From positions 434,001 to 498,000 of the forward strand of contig CAVSKB010000019.1 of assembly GCA_963728295.1 (NCBI GenBank): 64,000 nt of DNA, in the 5' to 3' direction. The notes below the pieces were generated by a model. That model saw nothing but the letters and a program-made list of their open reading frames with translations. It searched no databases and was not told the DNA's origin. Shown here piece by piece: positions 35,114 through 47,778 of the stretch. Source of the stretch: DATJKD01 sp963728295. GTDB lineage: Bacteria > Pseudomonadota > Gammaproteobacteria > Steroidobacterales > Steroidobacteraceae. Made by a program: the position numbers and the translations under genes. Numbering within the stretch: the stretch's first letter is position 1; each line of letters starts with the position of its first letter.

Positions 35114-35691
35114 TCGGGGTTCGCCTGCAGATCCGTCCAGTCGCTGACCGTGAGGCGAAGCCGCACGTCGCCGCGGGTGGCGGTGATCCGCGCGGGAAGG
35201 GGGAAGCCGCCGCTCGAGGTGAACGCGTCGTAGGCGATCGTCCAGCCGTGCTGCTCGATGATCCGCAACGGTGCAGCTTCCGACTCGGTCACCCGCGCCG
35301 GGGCCGTGGGATCGGGCAGGCCGATAATCCAGTAACGCAGGCTCGACAGCGGCAGATCAGCGCCCAGCCGCGAGCGGAGCGTGGCGTGGGCATCGTCGCC
35401 GAGCACCTGCCCCGCGGCGTCGGTCACCGACAACTGCTCGCCGTCGCTCGCGATCTCGAAGGCGCCGGCGCCGAGCGGCCCGCGCAGCCGGAGCCGGGTT
35501 TCAGGGCCCTGCTGTTGCCAGACGAAGCCGCCGCTCCCGCCCTCGCTGCCCGCCGCCACCGCCAGACGTCCGGCCGCGATCCAGGCGGTGAGCCCCGCGA
35601 TCCCGGCCGAGCTCGCCGGTGTTGGCCGTCCCGCGAGACCCGCACAGCCGGCCAGGACACCGGCCAGCAGTACGAGCGCAAGCCGGGTCAC
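35110..35691 (-). CDS. lolB: outer-membrane lipoprotein insertion factor LolB
   Basis: A 193-residue lipoprotein (lipobox LAGC, Cys16) that receives lipoproteins from LolA and inserts them in the outer membrane. Characteristic stretches are WIAAGRLAVAA, GGFVWQQQGPETRLRLRGPL, SLRYWIIGLPDP and GFPLPARITATRGDVRLRL. The start is GTG 35691, overlapping the TGA of the upstream TPR gene. It is followed by ispE with an ATGA overlap. Confidence 0.92.
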   Translation of the reverse strand: MTRLALVLLAGVLAGCAGLAGRPTPASSAGIAGLTAWIAAGRLAVAAGSEGGSGGFVWQQQGPETRLRLRGPLGAGAFEIASDGEQLSVTDAAGQVLGDDAHATLRSRLGADLPLSSLRYWIIGLPDPTAPARVTESEAAPLRIIEQHGWTIAYDAFTSSGGFPLPARITATRGDVRLRLTVSDWTDLQANPE

Positions 35692-37353
35692 GGTCCGGCG
35701 CGCTCCAGCCGCTCCTTCAGCTTCTCGTCATCGGGGCTGCGCTCGAGGGCGCTCTGCCAGGTCTTGCGTGCCTCGGCCTCGTCGCCGACTGCCCACAACG
35801 CCTCACCCAGGTGCAGGTCGATCTCGGGGTCGCTGCGCGAGCTCGCGAGCGCGCCGCAGATATGGCAGCGCCTCCTGCGGCCGCTCCTGGTGATAGAGCA
35901 CCCAGCCCATGCTGTCGAGCACGGCGGGGCTGTCGGGCGTCTGCGTCAGCGCGCTCGCGATCAGCGTATGCGCTTCGTCGTATTCGCGCGTGCGGTCCGC
36001 GAGCGTATAGCCGAGCGCGTTCTGGAGGATCGCGTCGCCCGGTCGCTCCTTGAGCAGCTGTCGAAGCTCGCGGACGGACGCGTCGACACGGTCGGTACGT
36101 TCCAGGAGGAAAACGCGCGCCATCCGGAGGTCGACCGAATCCGGGTAGCGCTCGATTCCAGCGTCGAGTTCCGCGAGCGCACGACGCTCTTCGTCGCGCT
36201 CGGAAAGCAGCGAGGCGCGCTGCACGATCACGTCAACAGCCAGCTCCGGGCGCGCGCGCGCGAACTCGTCGAGATGCAGCAGACCGGCCTCCGTGCCGGA
36301 CTTCTCCGCCTTGATCCGCGCCACGCGCACCTGCGCGGCGAGCGCGAAGTCGCCGCCGGTCACGCGCGCGTAGTTGCGCAGGGCGCGGTCGGTGTCCTCG
36401 CGCTGCTCGGCGATCGCGCCAAGGTGAAAGAGCGACTCGTATGTCTGCGCTCCGGTCGCAAGCAGGGCGTCGAAGCGCTGTGCCGCGGAATCGAGGTTGC
36501 CCTGCTGCAGATCCATGAGGCCGAGCGTGCGCAGCGCGCCGGGCACCACGGTTGCCCCGCTTGCGTACGGCGTGAGCATGGCGCGCGCTTCCTCGTCGTG
36601 CCCTGTGCTCGACAACAGCATCGCGTACTCGAGATGCGTCGCCACGTCCGACTCGTTGTCGTTGACGACCTCGAGCGCCAGCGCGAGGCCCTGTTCCTCC
36701 TGGCCGTTCGCGATCAGCGCGCGCGCGCGCAGCATCCGCGCCGGCACCCAGTACGGCGCGAGCTGCGTGGCGCGGGTCGCGGATTCGATCGCAAGGGCGA
36801 AGTTCTCCGAGCGCAGCGCGGAGCCGGCGAGCGCGTAGTGCCCTTCGGCGACCTTCGGATGACGCGCGGAGAGACGCCGGAAGAGCTCGGTGACGTCGGC
36901 AGGCGTTCCTTCGTCGGCGATGACCGGGTACAGCGCCAGGAACCCTGCCGCCGGGCTCAGGTACGCGGTCTCGAGAAGCACCGCGAAGTGCGCGTCGGCG
37001 GCGTCAAGCCGATGGAGCTGCAGTGCCGCGACGCCGGCGTGACGACGCGCCTGCTCGCTCGTCGGGTTGAGCTCGAGCCAGCGTTCCGCCGCGGCCGCCG
37101 CTTCGCGCTGCTGCTGGTTGTCGTAGGCGACCTGGGTGGCCTGTTCGGCAATCCGCTCGTCGTCGGCACGCTCGGCCGCGCGGCGGTAATAGTTGGCCGC
37201 GAGCGGGTAGGCCTGCCGCTCGAGCGCTGCGTCGCCGTCTGCCTGCAACTGCGCCGGTGTTGCGGCCGGATCGGGTTCTCCGGGACGCTCGGTCCCGATG
37301 GCGACGCAGCCGCCGAGCGCGGCGGCGAGGATAAGGCAAGCGAAGCGAGTCAT
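35688..37353 (-). CDS. TPR-repeat lipoprotein, one frame break
   Basis: A lipoprotein of about 554 residues (signal ending LGGC) built of tetratricopeptide repeats such as RTLGLMDLQQGNLDSAAQRF and ILQNALGYTLADRTREYDEA. The last repeat is YLRRARELA then DPEIDLHLGEALWAVGDEAE. An extra C near 35853 breaks the frame; correcting it ends the protein at TGA overlapping the lolB start. Its place upstream of lolB matches the PA4667-type TPR protein of Pseudomonas, thought to act at the envelope. ATG 37362 is an alternative start. It diverges from hemA. Confidence 0.82.
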
Positions 37354-37464
37354 ATCCGGCATTATCGCGGCACTATAACGGATGCGTCGCGATGCCGTCC
37401 CGGCGCGCTTGTCTTGCCCAGGTTCATCCACCAGAATCCCCGCGTTTCCGCGCCCGGCTCCCTG

Positions 37465-38724
37465 ATGTCGCTTCACGTCGTCGGTATCAATCACCGCACC
37501 GCCCCGGTCGACGTGCGCGAGCGCGTGGTATTCGAGCCGCTCCGGCTGGCCGACGCGTTGCGCGCGCTGCTCGACCTGCCACAGGTGAGCGAGGCGCTGA
37601 TCGTCTCGACCTGCAATCGCACCGAACTCTATTGCGTCACCGGCGGGGTCACGGGCCACGTCGATCTCGGCGGCTGGCTCGAGCGCTATCACGGGCTCGG
37701 CGAGGGCATTCAGCACAGCCTGTACAGGCTCGATGAGCGCACCGCCGTCGCGCACGCGTTTGCGGTGGCAGCCGGGCTCGACTCGATGGTGCTGGGGGAG
37801 CCGCAGATCCTGGGCCAGCTCAAGGACGCCTATCGCGCGGCGCAGGAGACCGGCAGCACCGGGCCGGTGCTCAACCGGCTGTTCCAGGCGGCGTTCGCGG
37901 TGGCCAAGCGCGTGCGGACCGAGACGGACATCGGCGTCAACGCGGTGTCGGTCGCGTCCGCGGCGGTGTCGATGACGCGCACCGTGTTCGCCGGTTTCGA
38001 GCAACGCACCGCATTGCTGATCGGCGCCGGCGACACCGCCGCGCTTGCCGCCCGTCACCTGCGCGCCGATGGTCTGCGCCGCATGATCATCGCCAACCGC
38101 AGCATCGACGCGGCACGCGAGCTCGCGGCCGAGTTCCAGGCCTTCGCCATCGGACTCGAGGACATCGGCGCGCATCTTCCGGAGGCGGACATCGTCCTCG
38201 CCTCGACCGCGAGCCCGACGCCGATCGTCACCCGCGCCATGGTCGAGGCTGCGCTTGCGGCGCGGCGCCGCCGCCCGATATTGATCCTCGACATCGCCGT
38301 GCCCCGCGACATCGATCCGGCGGTGGCAGAGCTCGAGGACGTATACCTGTTCACCATCGACGATCTGCAGTCGGTGGTCGCCGGCAATATCGAGAGCCGC
38401 CGCAATGCGGCGCTCGCGGCCGACATCCTGATCGCGGAGGAAGTTGCCCGGTTCGAGTCCTCGCAACGCACGCGAGATGCCGCGCCGGCGATCCGGCGGC
38501 TGCGCGACGAGGCGGAGCGCGCCCGCCGTCAGACGCTCGAACAGGCCGAGCGCATGCTCGCGAACGGACAGCCGGCGCGGGAGGTCCTCGAGTTCCTCGC
38601 AACGACGCTCACCAACCGGCTGATGCACGCCCCCAGCATGCGGCTCAAGGAGGCGGCGGAATCGGGCGATGCCGACGCTGTCGATGCCATCGCGGCGATC
38701 TACCGTCCGGACACCGGGCAATGA
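37465..38724 (+). CDS. hemA: glutamyl-tRNA reductase
   Basis: First enzyme of the C5 tetrapyrrole pathway: reduces glutamyl-tRNA to glutamate-1-semialdehyde with NADPH. 419 residues. MSLHVVGINHRTAPVDVRER opens the catalytic domain, the nucleophile Cys50 is in STCNRTELY, GEPQILGQLKDAY follows, the NADPH site is LLIGAGDTAALAA, and the C-terminal dimer helix ends in LTNRLMHAPSMRL. Its stop overlaps the prfA start (ATGA). It diverges from the TPR/lolB operon across 111 bp. Confidence 0.96.
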   Translation: MSLHVVGINHRTAPVDVRERVVFEPLRLADALRALLDLPQVSEALIVSTCNRTELYCVTGGVTGHVDLGGWLERYHGLGEGIQHSLYRLDERTAVAHAFAVAAGLDSMVLGEPQILGQLKDAYRAAQETGSTGPVLNRLFQAAFAVAKRVRTETDIGVNAVSVASAAVSMTRTVFAGFEQRTALLIGAGDTAALAARHLRADGLRRMIIANRSIDAARELAAEFQAFAIGLEDIGAHLPEADIVLASTASPTPIVTRAMVEAALAARRRRPILILDIAVPRDIDPAVAELEDVYLFTIDDLQSVVAGNIESRRNAALAADILIAEEVARFESSQRTRDAAPAIRRLRDEAERARRQTLEQAERMLANGQPAREVLEFLATTLTNRLMHAPSMRLKEAAESGDADAVDAIAAIYRPDTGQ

Positions 38725-39800
38725 AGGAATCGGTGCGCCGGCGACTCGAGCGTATGGTCGAGCGGTTCGAGGAAGTGAGCGCGCTCCTCGCTGAGCCCGA
38801 CCTCGCCGGCGGCAGTACGCGCTTCCGCGACCTGTCGGTCGAATATGCGCGGCTCGAGCCGGTCGCCGCCCGTTACATGGAATTTCGCCGGCTCGAGTCG
38901 GATGCGCTGCAGGCGCGAGAGATGGCCGAGGCCGGCGACGCCGAGATGCGCGAACTCGCGCTCGAGGAGCTCCGCGCAGTCGAGACGCGGCTCGAGGCGG
39001 AGTCCGCCGAGCTCACACGCCTCCTGATCCCGACGGACCCGCGCGATGAGAGCAACATCTTCCTCGAGGTGCGGGCGGGCACGGGCGGCGACGAGGCCGC
39101 GATCTTCGCCGGCGATCTCTTCCGGATGTATTCGCGCTACGCCGAGCGCCAGGGCTGGCGTGTCGAGGTGCTCAGCGAGAACGCCGGCGAGCACGGTGGC
39201 TACCGCGAGATCATCAGCCGTGTCGTGGGCCGCGCCGCATATTCGCAGCTCAAGTTCGAGTCCGGTACGCACCGCGTGCAGCGCGTCCCGGCGACCGAAT
39301 CGCAGGGCCGCATCCACACCTCGGCATGCACGGTCGCGATCCTGCCCGAGCTCGAGGAGATCGGGGAGGTCGAGTTGAACCCGGCGGAGCTGCGCGTCGA
39401 CACCTTTCGCGCATCGGGTGCCGGTGGACAGCACGTCAACAAGACCGACTCGGCGATCCGGATCACGCACCTCCCGACGGGCATCGTCGTCGAATGCCAG
39501 GACGAGCGCTCGCAGCACAAGAACCGTTCGCGGGCCATGTCGCTGCTGCGCGCGCGGCTGCGCGAGACCGAACAGCAGCGCCAGACGGCGCAGCAGGCGC
39601 AGGAGCGGCGGCTGCAGGTCGGAAGCGGCGACCGATCCGAGCGCATCCGCACCTACAACTACCCGCAGGCGCGGGTCACCGACCACCGCATCAACCTGAC
39701 GCTGTACCAGCTTCCTGCGATCATGGACGGCGCGCTCGAGGAGCTGATCGTTCCCCTGCAGCAGGAATGGCAGGCCGCGCAGCTCGCACAGCTCGACTGA
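38721..39800 (+). CDS. prfA: peptide chain release factor 1
   Basis: RF1 recognises UAA and UAG and triggers peptide release. 359 residues, close to the E. coli length. The GGQ motif is at residues 235-237 in GAGGQHVNKTDSAIRITH. The codon-reading PxT region is in RVPATESQGRIHTS, upstream of the GGQ loop. Translationally coupled to hemA; prmC, which methylates the GGQ glutamine, starts eight bases later. Confidence 0.96.
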   Translation: MKESVRRRLERMVERFEEVSALLAEPDLAGGSTRFRDLSVEYARLEPVAARYMEFRRLESDALQAREMAEAGDAEMRELALEELRAVETRLEAESAELTRLLIPTDPRDESNIFLEVRAGTGGDEAAIFAGDLFRMYSRYAERQGWRVEVLSENAGEHGGYREIISRVVGRAAYSQLKFESGTHRVQRVPATESQGRIHTSACTVAILPELEEIGEVELNPAELRVDTFRASGAGGQHVNKTDSAIRITHLPTGIVVECQDERSQHKNRSRAMSLLRARLRETEQQRQTAQQAQERRLQVGSGDRSERIRTYNYPQARVTDHRINLTLYQLPAIMDGALEELIVPLQQEWQAAQLAQLD

Positions 39801-39807
39801 GGAACCA

Positions 39808-40659
39808 GTGGCGACCGAGATCCGCGCGCTGATCGAGGAAGGCGCTGCGCGTCTGCGCCGCGCCGCGGACGATCCCCGGCGCGAGGCGGAGCTGCTGCTC
39901 GCGGCCGCGCTCGGACGCAGCCGTGCCTCGCTGCTCGCGAATCCCGAAGAGCGGATCGTCGACTGCGACGCGACCGATCGGTACGAGTCGCACGTCACGC
40001 GGCGCGCGATCGGAGAACCGGTCGCCTACATCCTGGGGGAGAAGGAGTTCTGGTCGCTGACGCTCGCGGTGACACACGACGTGCTGGTGCCGCGGCCGGA
40101 GACCGAGCTCGTGGTCGAGCGCGCCCTCGCTCACCTGGCCGAAGGCGTCGAAGGGCGGCGGGTGCTCGACCTCGCGACGGGCAGCGGCGCCATCGCGCTC
40201 GCCATCGCGCACGAGCGTCCCGCGTGCCGGGTACTCGGGACCGACGTGTCGGGCCCCGCGGTTGCGCTTGCGACGACGAATGCGCGCCGGCTCGGCCTTG
40301 CGAACACGCGGTTCGAAACGGGCTCGTGGTACGAGCCCGCCGGCGAAGAGCGTTTCGACGTGATCACGTGCAATCCGCCTTACGTGGCCGACGGCGATGT
40401 CAGTCTCGCCTGGCAGGTGCGCCGTCACGAGCCCCATCAGGCGCTCTATGCCGGGCCGACGGGTCTCGAGGCGCTGCAGACGGTGATCGCCGGCGCACCC
40501 GCCCACCTGCTCCCGGCGGGATGGCTCGTCGTCGAGCATGGCGCGACGCAGGGCGAGGCCGTGCGCGCGCTGTTCGGCGCGGCAGGGTTCAGGGAGGTGA
40601 CCACGTTCCGCGACCTCGCCGGCCACGAGCGCTGCTGTGAGGGGACTCGCCTTGGTTAG
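39808..40659 (+). CDS. prmC: release-factor glutamine methyltransferase
   Basis: SAM-dependent enzyme that N5-methylates the GGQ glutamine of release factors. 283 residues with an N-terminal helical domain, the hinge GEPVAYILGEKEFW, PRPETELVVE, the SAM loop VLDLATGSGAIALA and catalytic NPPY at 189-192. The start is GTG 39808 with GAGGAA just upstream. Third gene of the hemA-prfA-prmC operon, with its substrate encoded immediately before it. Confidence 0.95.
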   Translation: MATEIRALIEEGAARLRRAADDPRREAELLLAAALGRSRASLLANPEERIVDCDATDRYESHVTRRAIGEPVAYILGEKEFWSLTLAVTHDVLVPRPETELVVERALAHLAEGVEGRRVLDLATGSGAIALAIAHERPACRVLGTDVSGPAVALATTNARRLGLANTRFETGSWYEPAGEERFDVITCNPPYVADGDVSLAWQVRRHEPHQALYAGPTGLEALQTVIAGAPAHLLPAGWLVVEHGATQGEAVRALFGAAGFREVTTFRDLAGHERCCEGTRLG

Positions 40660-40749
40660 CCGAATCCGCCGGTACCGGCCTTGGCCGCACGTGACAGTCG
40701 GGCGGCTTGCGTGCAATATGCGGCCCCCCGAATCCGCACGCAGGTCACC

Positions 40750-41244
40750 ATGATCCGCTTCGAGACGTCTCTCGGCAGTTTCACCATCGAGCTCTTCGAC
40801 AAGGAGGCGCCGACGTCGGCGCAGAACTTCCGCGACTACGTAGCGGCCGGCTTCTACGACGGCACGATCTTTCACCGCGTCATCCCGGGCTTCGTCATCC
40901 AGGGCGGCGGCTTCACCGCCGACATGCAGCAAAAGAAGACTCGCGCCCCGATCCGCAACGAGGCGGACAACGGCGTAAAGAACCGCCGCGGCACGCTCTC
41001 GATGGCGCGCACCAATGACCCGCACAGCGCGACCTCGCAGTTCTTCGTGAACCTGGTCGACAACGCCTTTCTCGATCCGGGCCGCGGCGGCGCAGGGTAC
41101 GCCGTCTTCGGCACCGTGACCGAGGGCATGTCGGTCGTGGATGCCATCGCCGCGAGCAAGACCGGTCGCCGCGGGGGCCACGACGACGTGCCGCTGGAGC
41201 CGGTCGTGGTTGTGCGCGCGAGCGTGGTCGACCCGACCGCCTGA
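40750..41244 (+). CDS. ppiB: cyclophilin-type peptidyl-prolyl isomerase
   Basis: A 164-residue single-domain cyclophilin without signal peptide, so probably cytoplasmic. Active-site segments FHRVIPGFVIQGGGF, GTLSMARTNDPHSATSQFFV and GYAVFGTVTEGMSVVD are complete. It accelerates proline isomerisation in folding proteins. ATG 40750 is preferred over earlier in-frame codons because the family starts MIRFET. It lies about 90 bases after prmC on the same strand. Confidence 0.92.
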   Translation: MIRFETSLGSFTIELFDKEAPTSAQNFRDYVAAGFYDGTIFHRVIPGFVIQGGGFTADMQQKKTRAPIRNEADNGVKNRRGTLSMARTNDPHSATSQFFVNLVDNAFLDPGRGGAGYAVFGTVTEGMSVVDAIAASKTGRRGGHDDVPLEPVVVVRASVVDPTA

Positions 41245-41265
41245 GCAGGCGCCCGGCCCGCACAC

Positions 41266-41990
41266 ATGCCGAAGCGGCGACGGAGCCTCGCGTACCGCCT
41301 GGTGCGCGGCGCGATCGTCCTGTTCCTGGCGTGGCTTGCGGCGATGGCAGCGGGCGTGGTTGTGCTGCGCTGGGTGGATCCACCGACCACCGCCTTCATG
41401 CTGCGGGACCGCATCGATGCTTTCGTGACCGCCGAGCGCGGCTACGCCTTCCGGCAGGAGTGGCGTGACTGGCCGGCAGATCTCGCGCACATGCGGCGGT
41501 CGCGGTGATCGCGGCCGAGGACCAGGCGTTCCCGATTCACGACGGCTTCGACTTCAAGCAGATCGACAAGGCGCTTGCCGACCGCGAGCGAGGGCGACGG
41601 ATGCGCGGTGCAAGCACCATCACCCAGCAGGTGGCGAAGAACCTGTTCCTCTGGCCCGGCCAGAGCTGGTTCCGCAAGGGTCTCGAAGCCGGTCTCACGG
41701 TCCTGATCGAGCTCGCCTGGAGCAAGCAGCGGATCCTCGAGGTCTATCTGAACATCGCCGAGTTCGGGCGCGGCACCTGGGGCGTCGAGGCAGCGAGCCG
41801 GCGCTATTTCCACCGCAGCGCCGCGCAGCTCGATCCCGCACAGGCCGCACTGCTCGCGGCCGTGTTGCCGAGTCCGTTGCGGTTGCGCGCAGATGCGCCG
41901 ACTCCCTACGTGCGCGGCCGCCAGCAGTCGATCCTGCGACAAATGGCGGCGATCGGCGGGCCCGCGGCGTTGCAAAGCCTCGACGACTGA
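41266..41990 (+). CDS. mtgA: monofunctional peptidoglycan glycosyltransferase, one frame break
   Basis: A GT51 enzyme that polymerises lipid II, about 241 residues. An N-terminal membrane helix (AIVLFLAWLAAMAAGVVVLR) is followed by the catalytic EDQAF motif (IAAEDQAFPIHDGFD), RGASTITQQVAKNLFL, RKGLEAGLTVLIEL and ILEVYLNIAEFGRGTWG. A one-base indel near 41500, in ATGCGGCGGTCGCGGTG, turns HMR-AVAVIAAED into a premature TGA. The glutamate and all motifs survive in the other frame, so the gene is probably functional in the organism. Confidence 0.88.
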
Positions 41991-42079
41991 CCGACACGCG
42001 CTTGACTGCCGCGTGTTGATTACATTCCTGACCTGCTGCTGCGACGCGGTCCCTCGCGAATGGTTCGGAGCCCGTCGCA

Positions 42080-42098
42080 GATCCGGCTCCGAGCCGGA

Positions 42099-42100
<2 letters not shown>
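42080..42100. terminator. perfect hairpin between mtgA and metH
   Basis: GATCCGGCT-CCG-AGCCGGATC gives a perfect 9-bp stem with a 3-nt loop, at the convergent junction and touching the metH stop codon. Neither side has a T-run, so it is not a classical intrinsic terminator; it may still separate or stabilise the two messages. Confidence 0.35.
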
Positions 42101-45802
<3,702 letters not shown>

Positions 45803-45806
45803 GTCC

Positions 45807-46751
45807 TCAGCCCCCCGGCGCCGCGGGTCGCGCGGCACTCGGTCGCACGCCGAGCGCATGACAGATCGCGTAGGTCAGCTCTGCGCGGTTCAGCGTGTAG
45901 AAATGAAACTCCTCGACGCCGTGTTCCTGGAGCCGGCGGACCTGCTCGATCGCGACGCTCGCGGCGATCAGCCGGCGTGTGTCGGCGTCGTCGTCGAGCC
46001 CGTCGAAGCGTTCCCTGAGCCAATCGGGGACGCTCGCGCCGCAGCGCTCGGCGAATCGCAGCATCTGCGGGAAGCGCGTGATCGGCAGGATGCCCGGCAC
46101 GATCTGCGCGTCGATGCCGCTGCTGGTGCAGCGGTCGCGAAAGCGCAGGTATGTGTCGGCGTCGAAGAAGAACTGCGTGATCGCCCGGGTTGCGCCCGCG
46201 TCGATCTTGGCCCGCAGGTTGTCGAGGTCGTAGGCAGGATCGGGTGCCTCCGGGTGCACTTCGGGATAGGCCGCCACCGAAATGTCGAAGTCGCCCACGG
46301 AGCGCAGGCCGCCCACGAGGTCCACCGCATAGTCGAAACCGTCGGCACGCGGACGATAGGCGCCCTGCCCGGCCGGCGGATCGCCGCGCAGCGCGACGAC
46401 GTGGCGGATCCCGGCGTTCCAGTACCCGCGTGCTACGTGCAAGATCTCCTCGCGCGACGCGCCGATGCAGGTCAGGTGCGGCGCAGGCGTCAGCGTCGTT
46501 TCGCGGAGGATGCGCATGACGATGTTGTGCGTGCGCTCGCGGGTCGAGCCGTCCGCGCCGTAGGTGACCGACACGAAGCGCGGTCCCAGGGGCGCCAGGC
46601 GTTGCACGGACGCCCATAGCGTCTGCTCCATGGCCGCATCGCCCGGCGGGAAGAACTCGAACGACACCGGCACTGGCCGTCGCAGGCCTGCGGCCTGCTC
46701 CAGGACGGAGTCGCGTAGGCGCGCTGGACTCGTCACCCGCGTCCCCATCAT
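45807..46751 (-). CDS. metF: methylenetetrahydrofolate reductase
   Basis: FAD enzyme making 5-methyl-tetrahydrofolate, the methyl donor for MetH. 314 residues; VPVSFEFFPPGD opens the barrel, followed by FVSVTYGADGSTRERT, VVALRGDPPAGQG, AYPEVHPEAPD and ITQFFFDADTYLRFRDRC. Two tandem ATGs (46751 and 46748) are possible starts. It is four bases before metH and five bases after the ArsR-methyltransferase gene, so the three are co-transcribed. Confidence 0.94.
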   Translation of the reverse strand: MMGTRVTSPARLRDSVLEQAAGLRRPVPVSFEFFPPGDAAMEQTLWASVQRLAPLGPRFVSVTYGADGSTRERTHNIVMRILRETTLTPAPHLTCIGASREEILHVARGYWNAGIRHVVALRGDPPAGQGAYRPRADGFDYAVDLVGGLRSVGDFDISVAAYPEVHPEAPDPAYDLDNLRAKIDAGATRAITQFFFDADTYLRFRDRCTSSGIDAQIVPGILPITRFPQMLRFAERCGASVPDWLRERFDGLDDDADTRRLIAASVAIEQVRRLQEHGVEEFHFYTLNRAELTYAICHALGVRPSAARPAAPGG

Positions 46752-46756
46752 GGCCG

Positions 46757-47665
46757 TCAGGCCGCCGCTTCGCGCGCGATGGGCGCGGCGATCGCAAGCA
46801 GCAGCCGGGCACTGTCGAGGTCCAGAGGGACGCAGACGCGTGCAGCTGAGACCCGCGCGCGCCAGACGCTCGCGGGAGGCGATGAGCGGATTCGCGCCCG
46901 CCGCGCGCTCCTCGAGCCGATCGTAGTCGTCGATCACGATCAGCCGGCCTGCCGGGCGCAGCACACGCGCTGCCTCGCGCAGTTCCGCAAGATCCGGGTC
47001 GTCGATGCGATCGATGATCACTGCGTCGAAGCTCGCGGCGGCGAATGGGAGTGAACACGGATCGCCGAGGCGCAGCTCGGCGCGCGCCGGCCCCCCGCCC
47101 ATCCATGCGCACACGCGCGCGGTCGAGGTCCTCCCGGGAAGTGAACAGCACGACAGTGCGGTTGACGCGGCCGGACAGTGCCGGAACGACCGCTACCGGT
47201 GCATTTCCGGCATACAGGAGCGCATCAACCGGTGCATCGCCGAGCTCCGTGCCAAGTACGGCGCCGAGCTCCCCGCTTTCCTGCGATGCGTCTGGCGCTG
47301 CGGCGGGCGGCGTCGCTGCCTCGATCTCGCGCCGCGCCCGCCGCGCGCCGCTGCGCTCGAGGTCGAGCGCCAGCGCCGCATCAGCTGGATCCAGCGAATC
47401 GAGCATCGTCCGCACGAACTCGGCTCCCGCGCCCGTGTCTGCGAGCCGGTAATAGATCCAGTGCTGCTCCCGCGACCGGCGACAACAGCCCCGCGTCGCA
47501 GAGCACCTTCAAGTGTCGGGATACCCGTGGCTGGCTTTGTCCGAGGACGGCTGCGATGTCTGTTACAGACAGCTCCGCCGTGGCCAGCAACGCCAGGATT
47601 CGCAACCGGGTGGGCTCCGCGGCGGATCGCAGCAGGTGCACGTACTGCTCAAGCGGTAGCTTCAT
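46757..47665 (-). CDS. ArsR-type regulator fused to a methyltransferase domain, frame breaks
   Basis: About 300 residues. The N-terminal winged helix is MKLPLEQYVHLLRSAAEPTR then VTDIAAVLGQSQPRVSRHLK. A Rossmann methyltransferase-like domain follows, with LRLGDPCSLPFAAASFDAVI and VLRPAGRLIVIDDYDRL, ending LLLAIAAPIAREAAA. Such fusions preceding metF are known in proteobacteria, and the SahR group senses S-adenosylhomocysteine to control the methionine cycle; assigning SahR here is inference. Frame breaks occur after LLSPVAG (near 47470) and at least twice more. It heads the metF-metH operon and has its own promoter overlapping its start. Confidence 0.72.
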
Positions 47666-47673
47666 GACTTGCA

Positions 47674-47702
47674 TATATAAAGAAGTTATTAATCTCTGGC
47701 AA
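47674..47702 (-). promoter_or_regulatory. sigma70-like promoter of the arsR-metF-metH operon
   Basis: On the minus strand TTGCCA (47702-47697), a 17-base spacer and TATATA (47679-47674). The start would fall at or near the ATG at 47665, so the mRNA is leaderless or nearly so, and an ArsR-type repressor bound at its own start would block it. Confidence 0.5.
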
Positions 47703-47778
47703 GCGGAAATCCGCTTTTCAGGAGATCTCTTCGATTTTTGGGGCCAAGCCTCTCAGACCCGGCAACGGGTGGGCGCGC

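Noticed and set aside
35083..37464. Long plus-strand open frame upstream of hemA
   Set aside because: It is antisense to lolB and the TPR lipoprotein and only becomes real protein at the hemA ATG at 37465.
47666..47778. Possible SAM or SAH riboswitch upstream of the methionine operon
   Set aside because: The inferred promoter leaves no leader for one, and the GAGAGGCTTGG segment does not match a riboswitch core I can defend.
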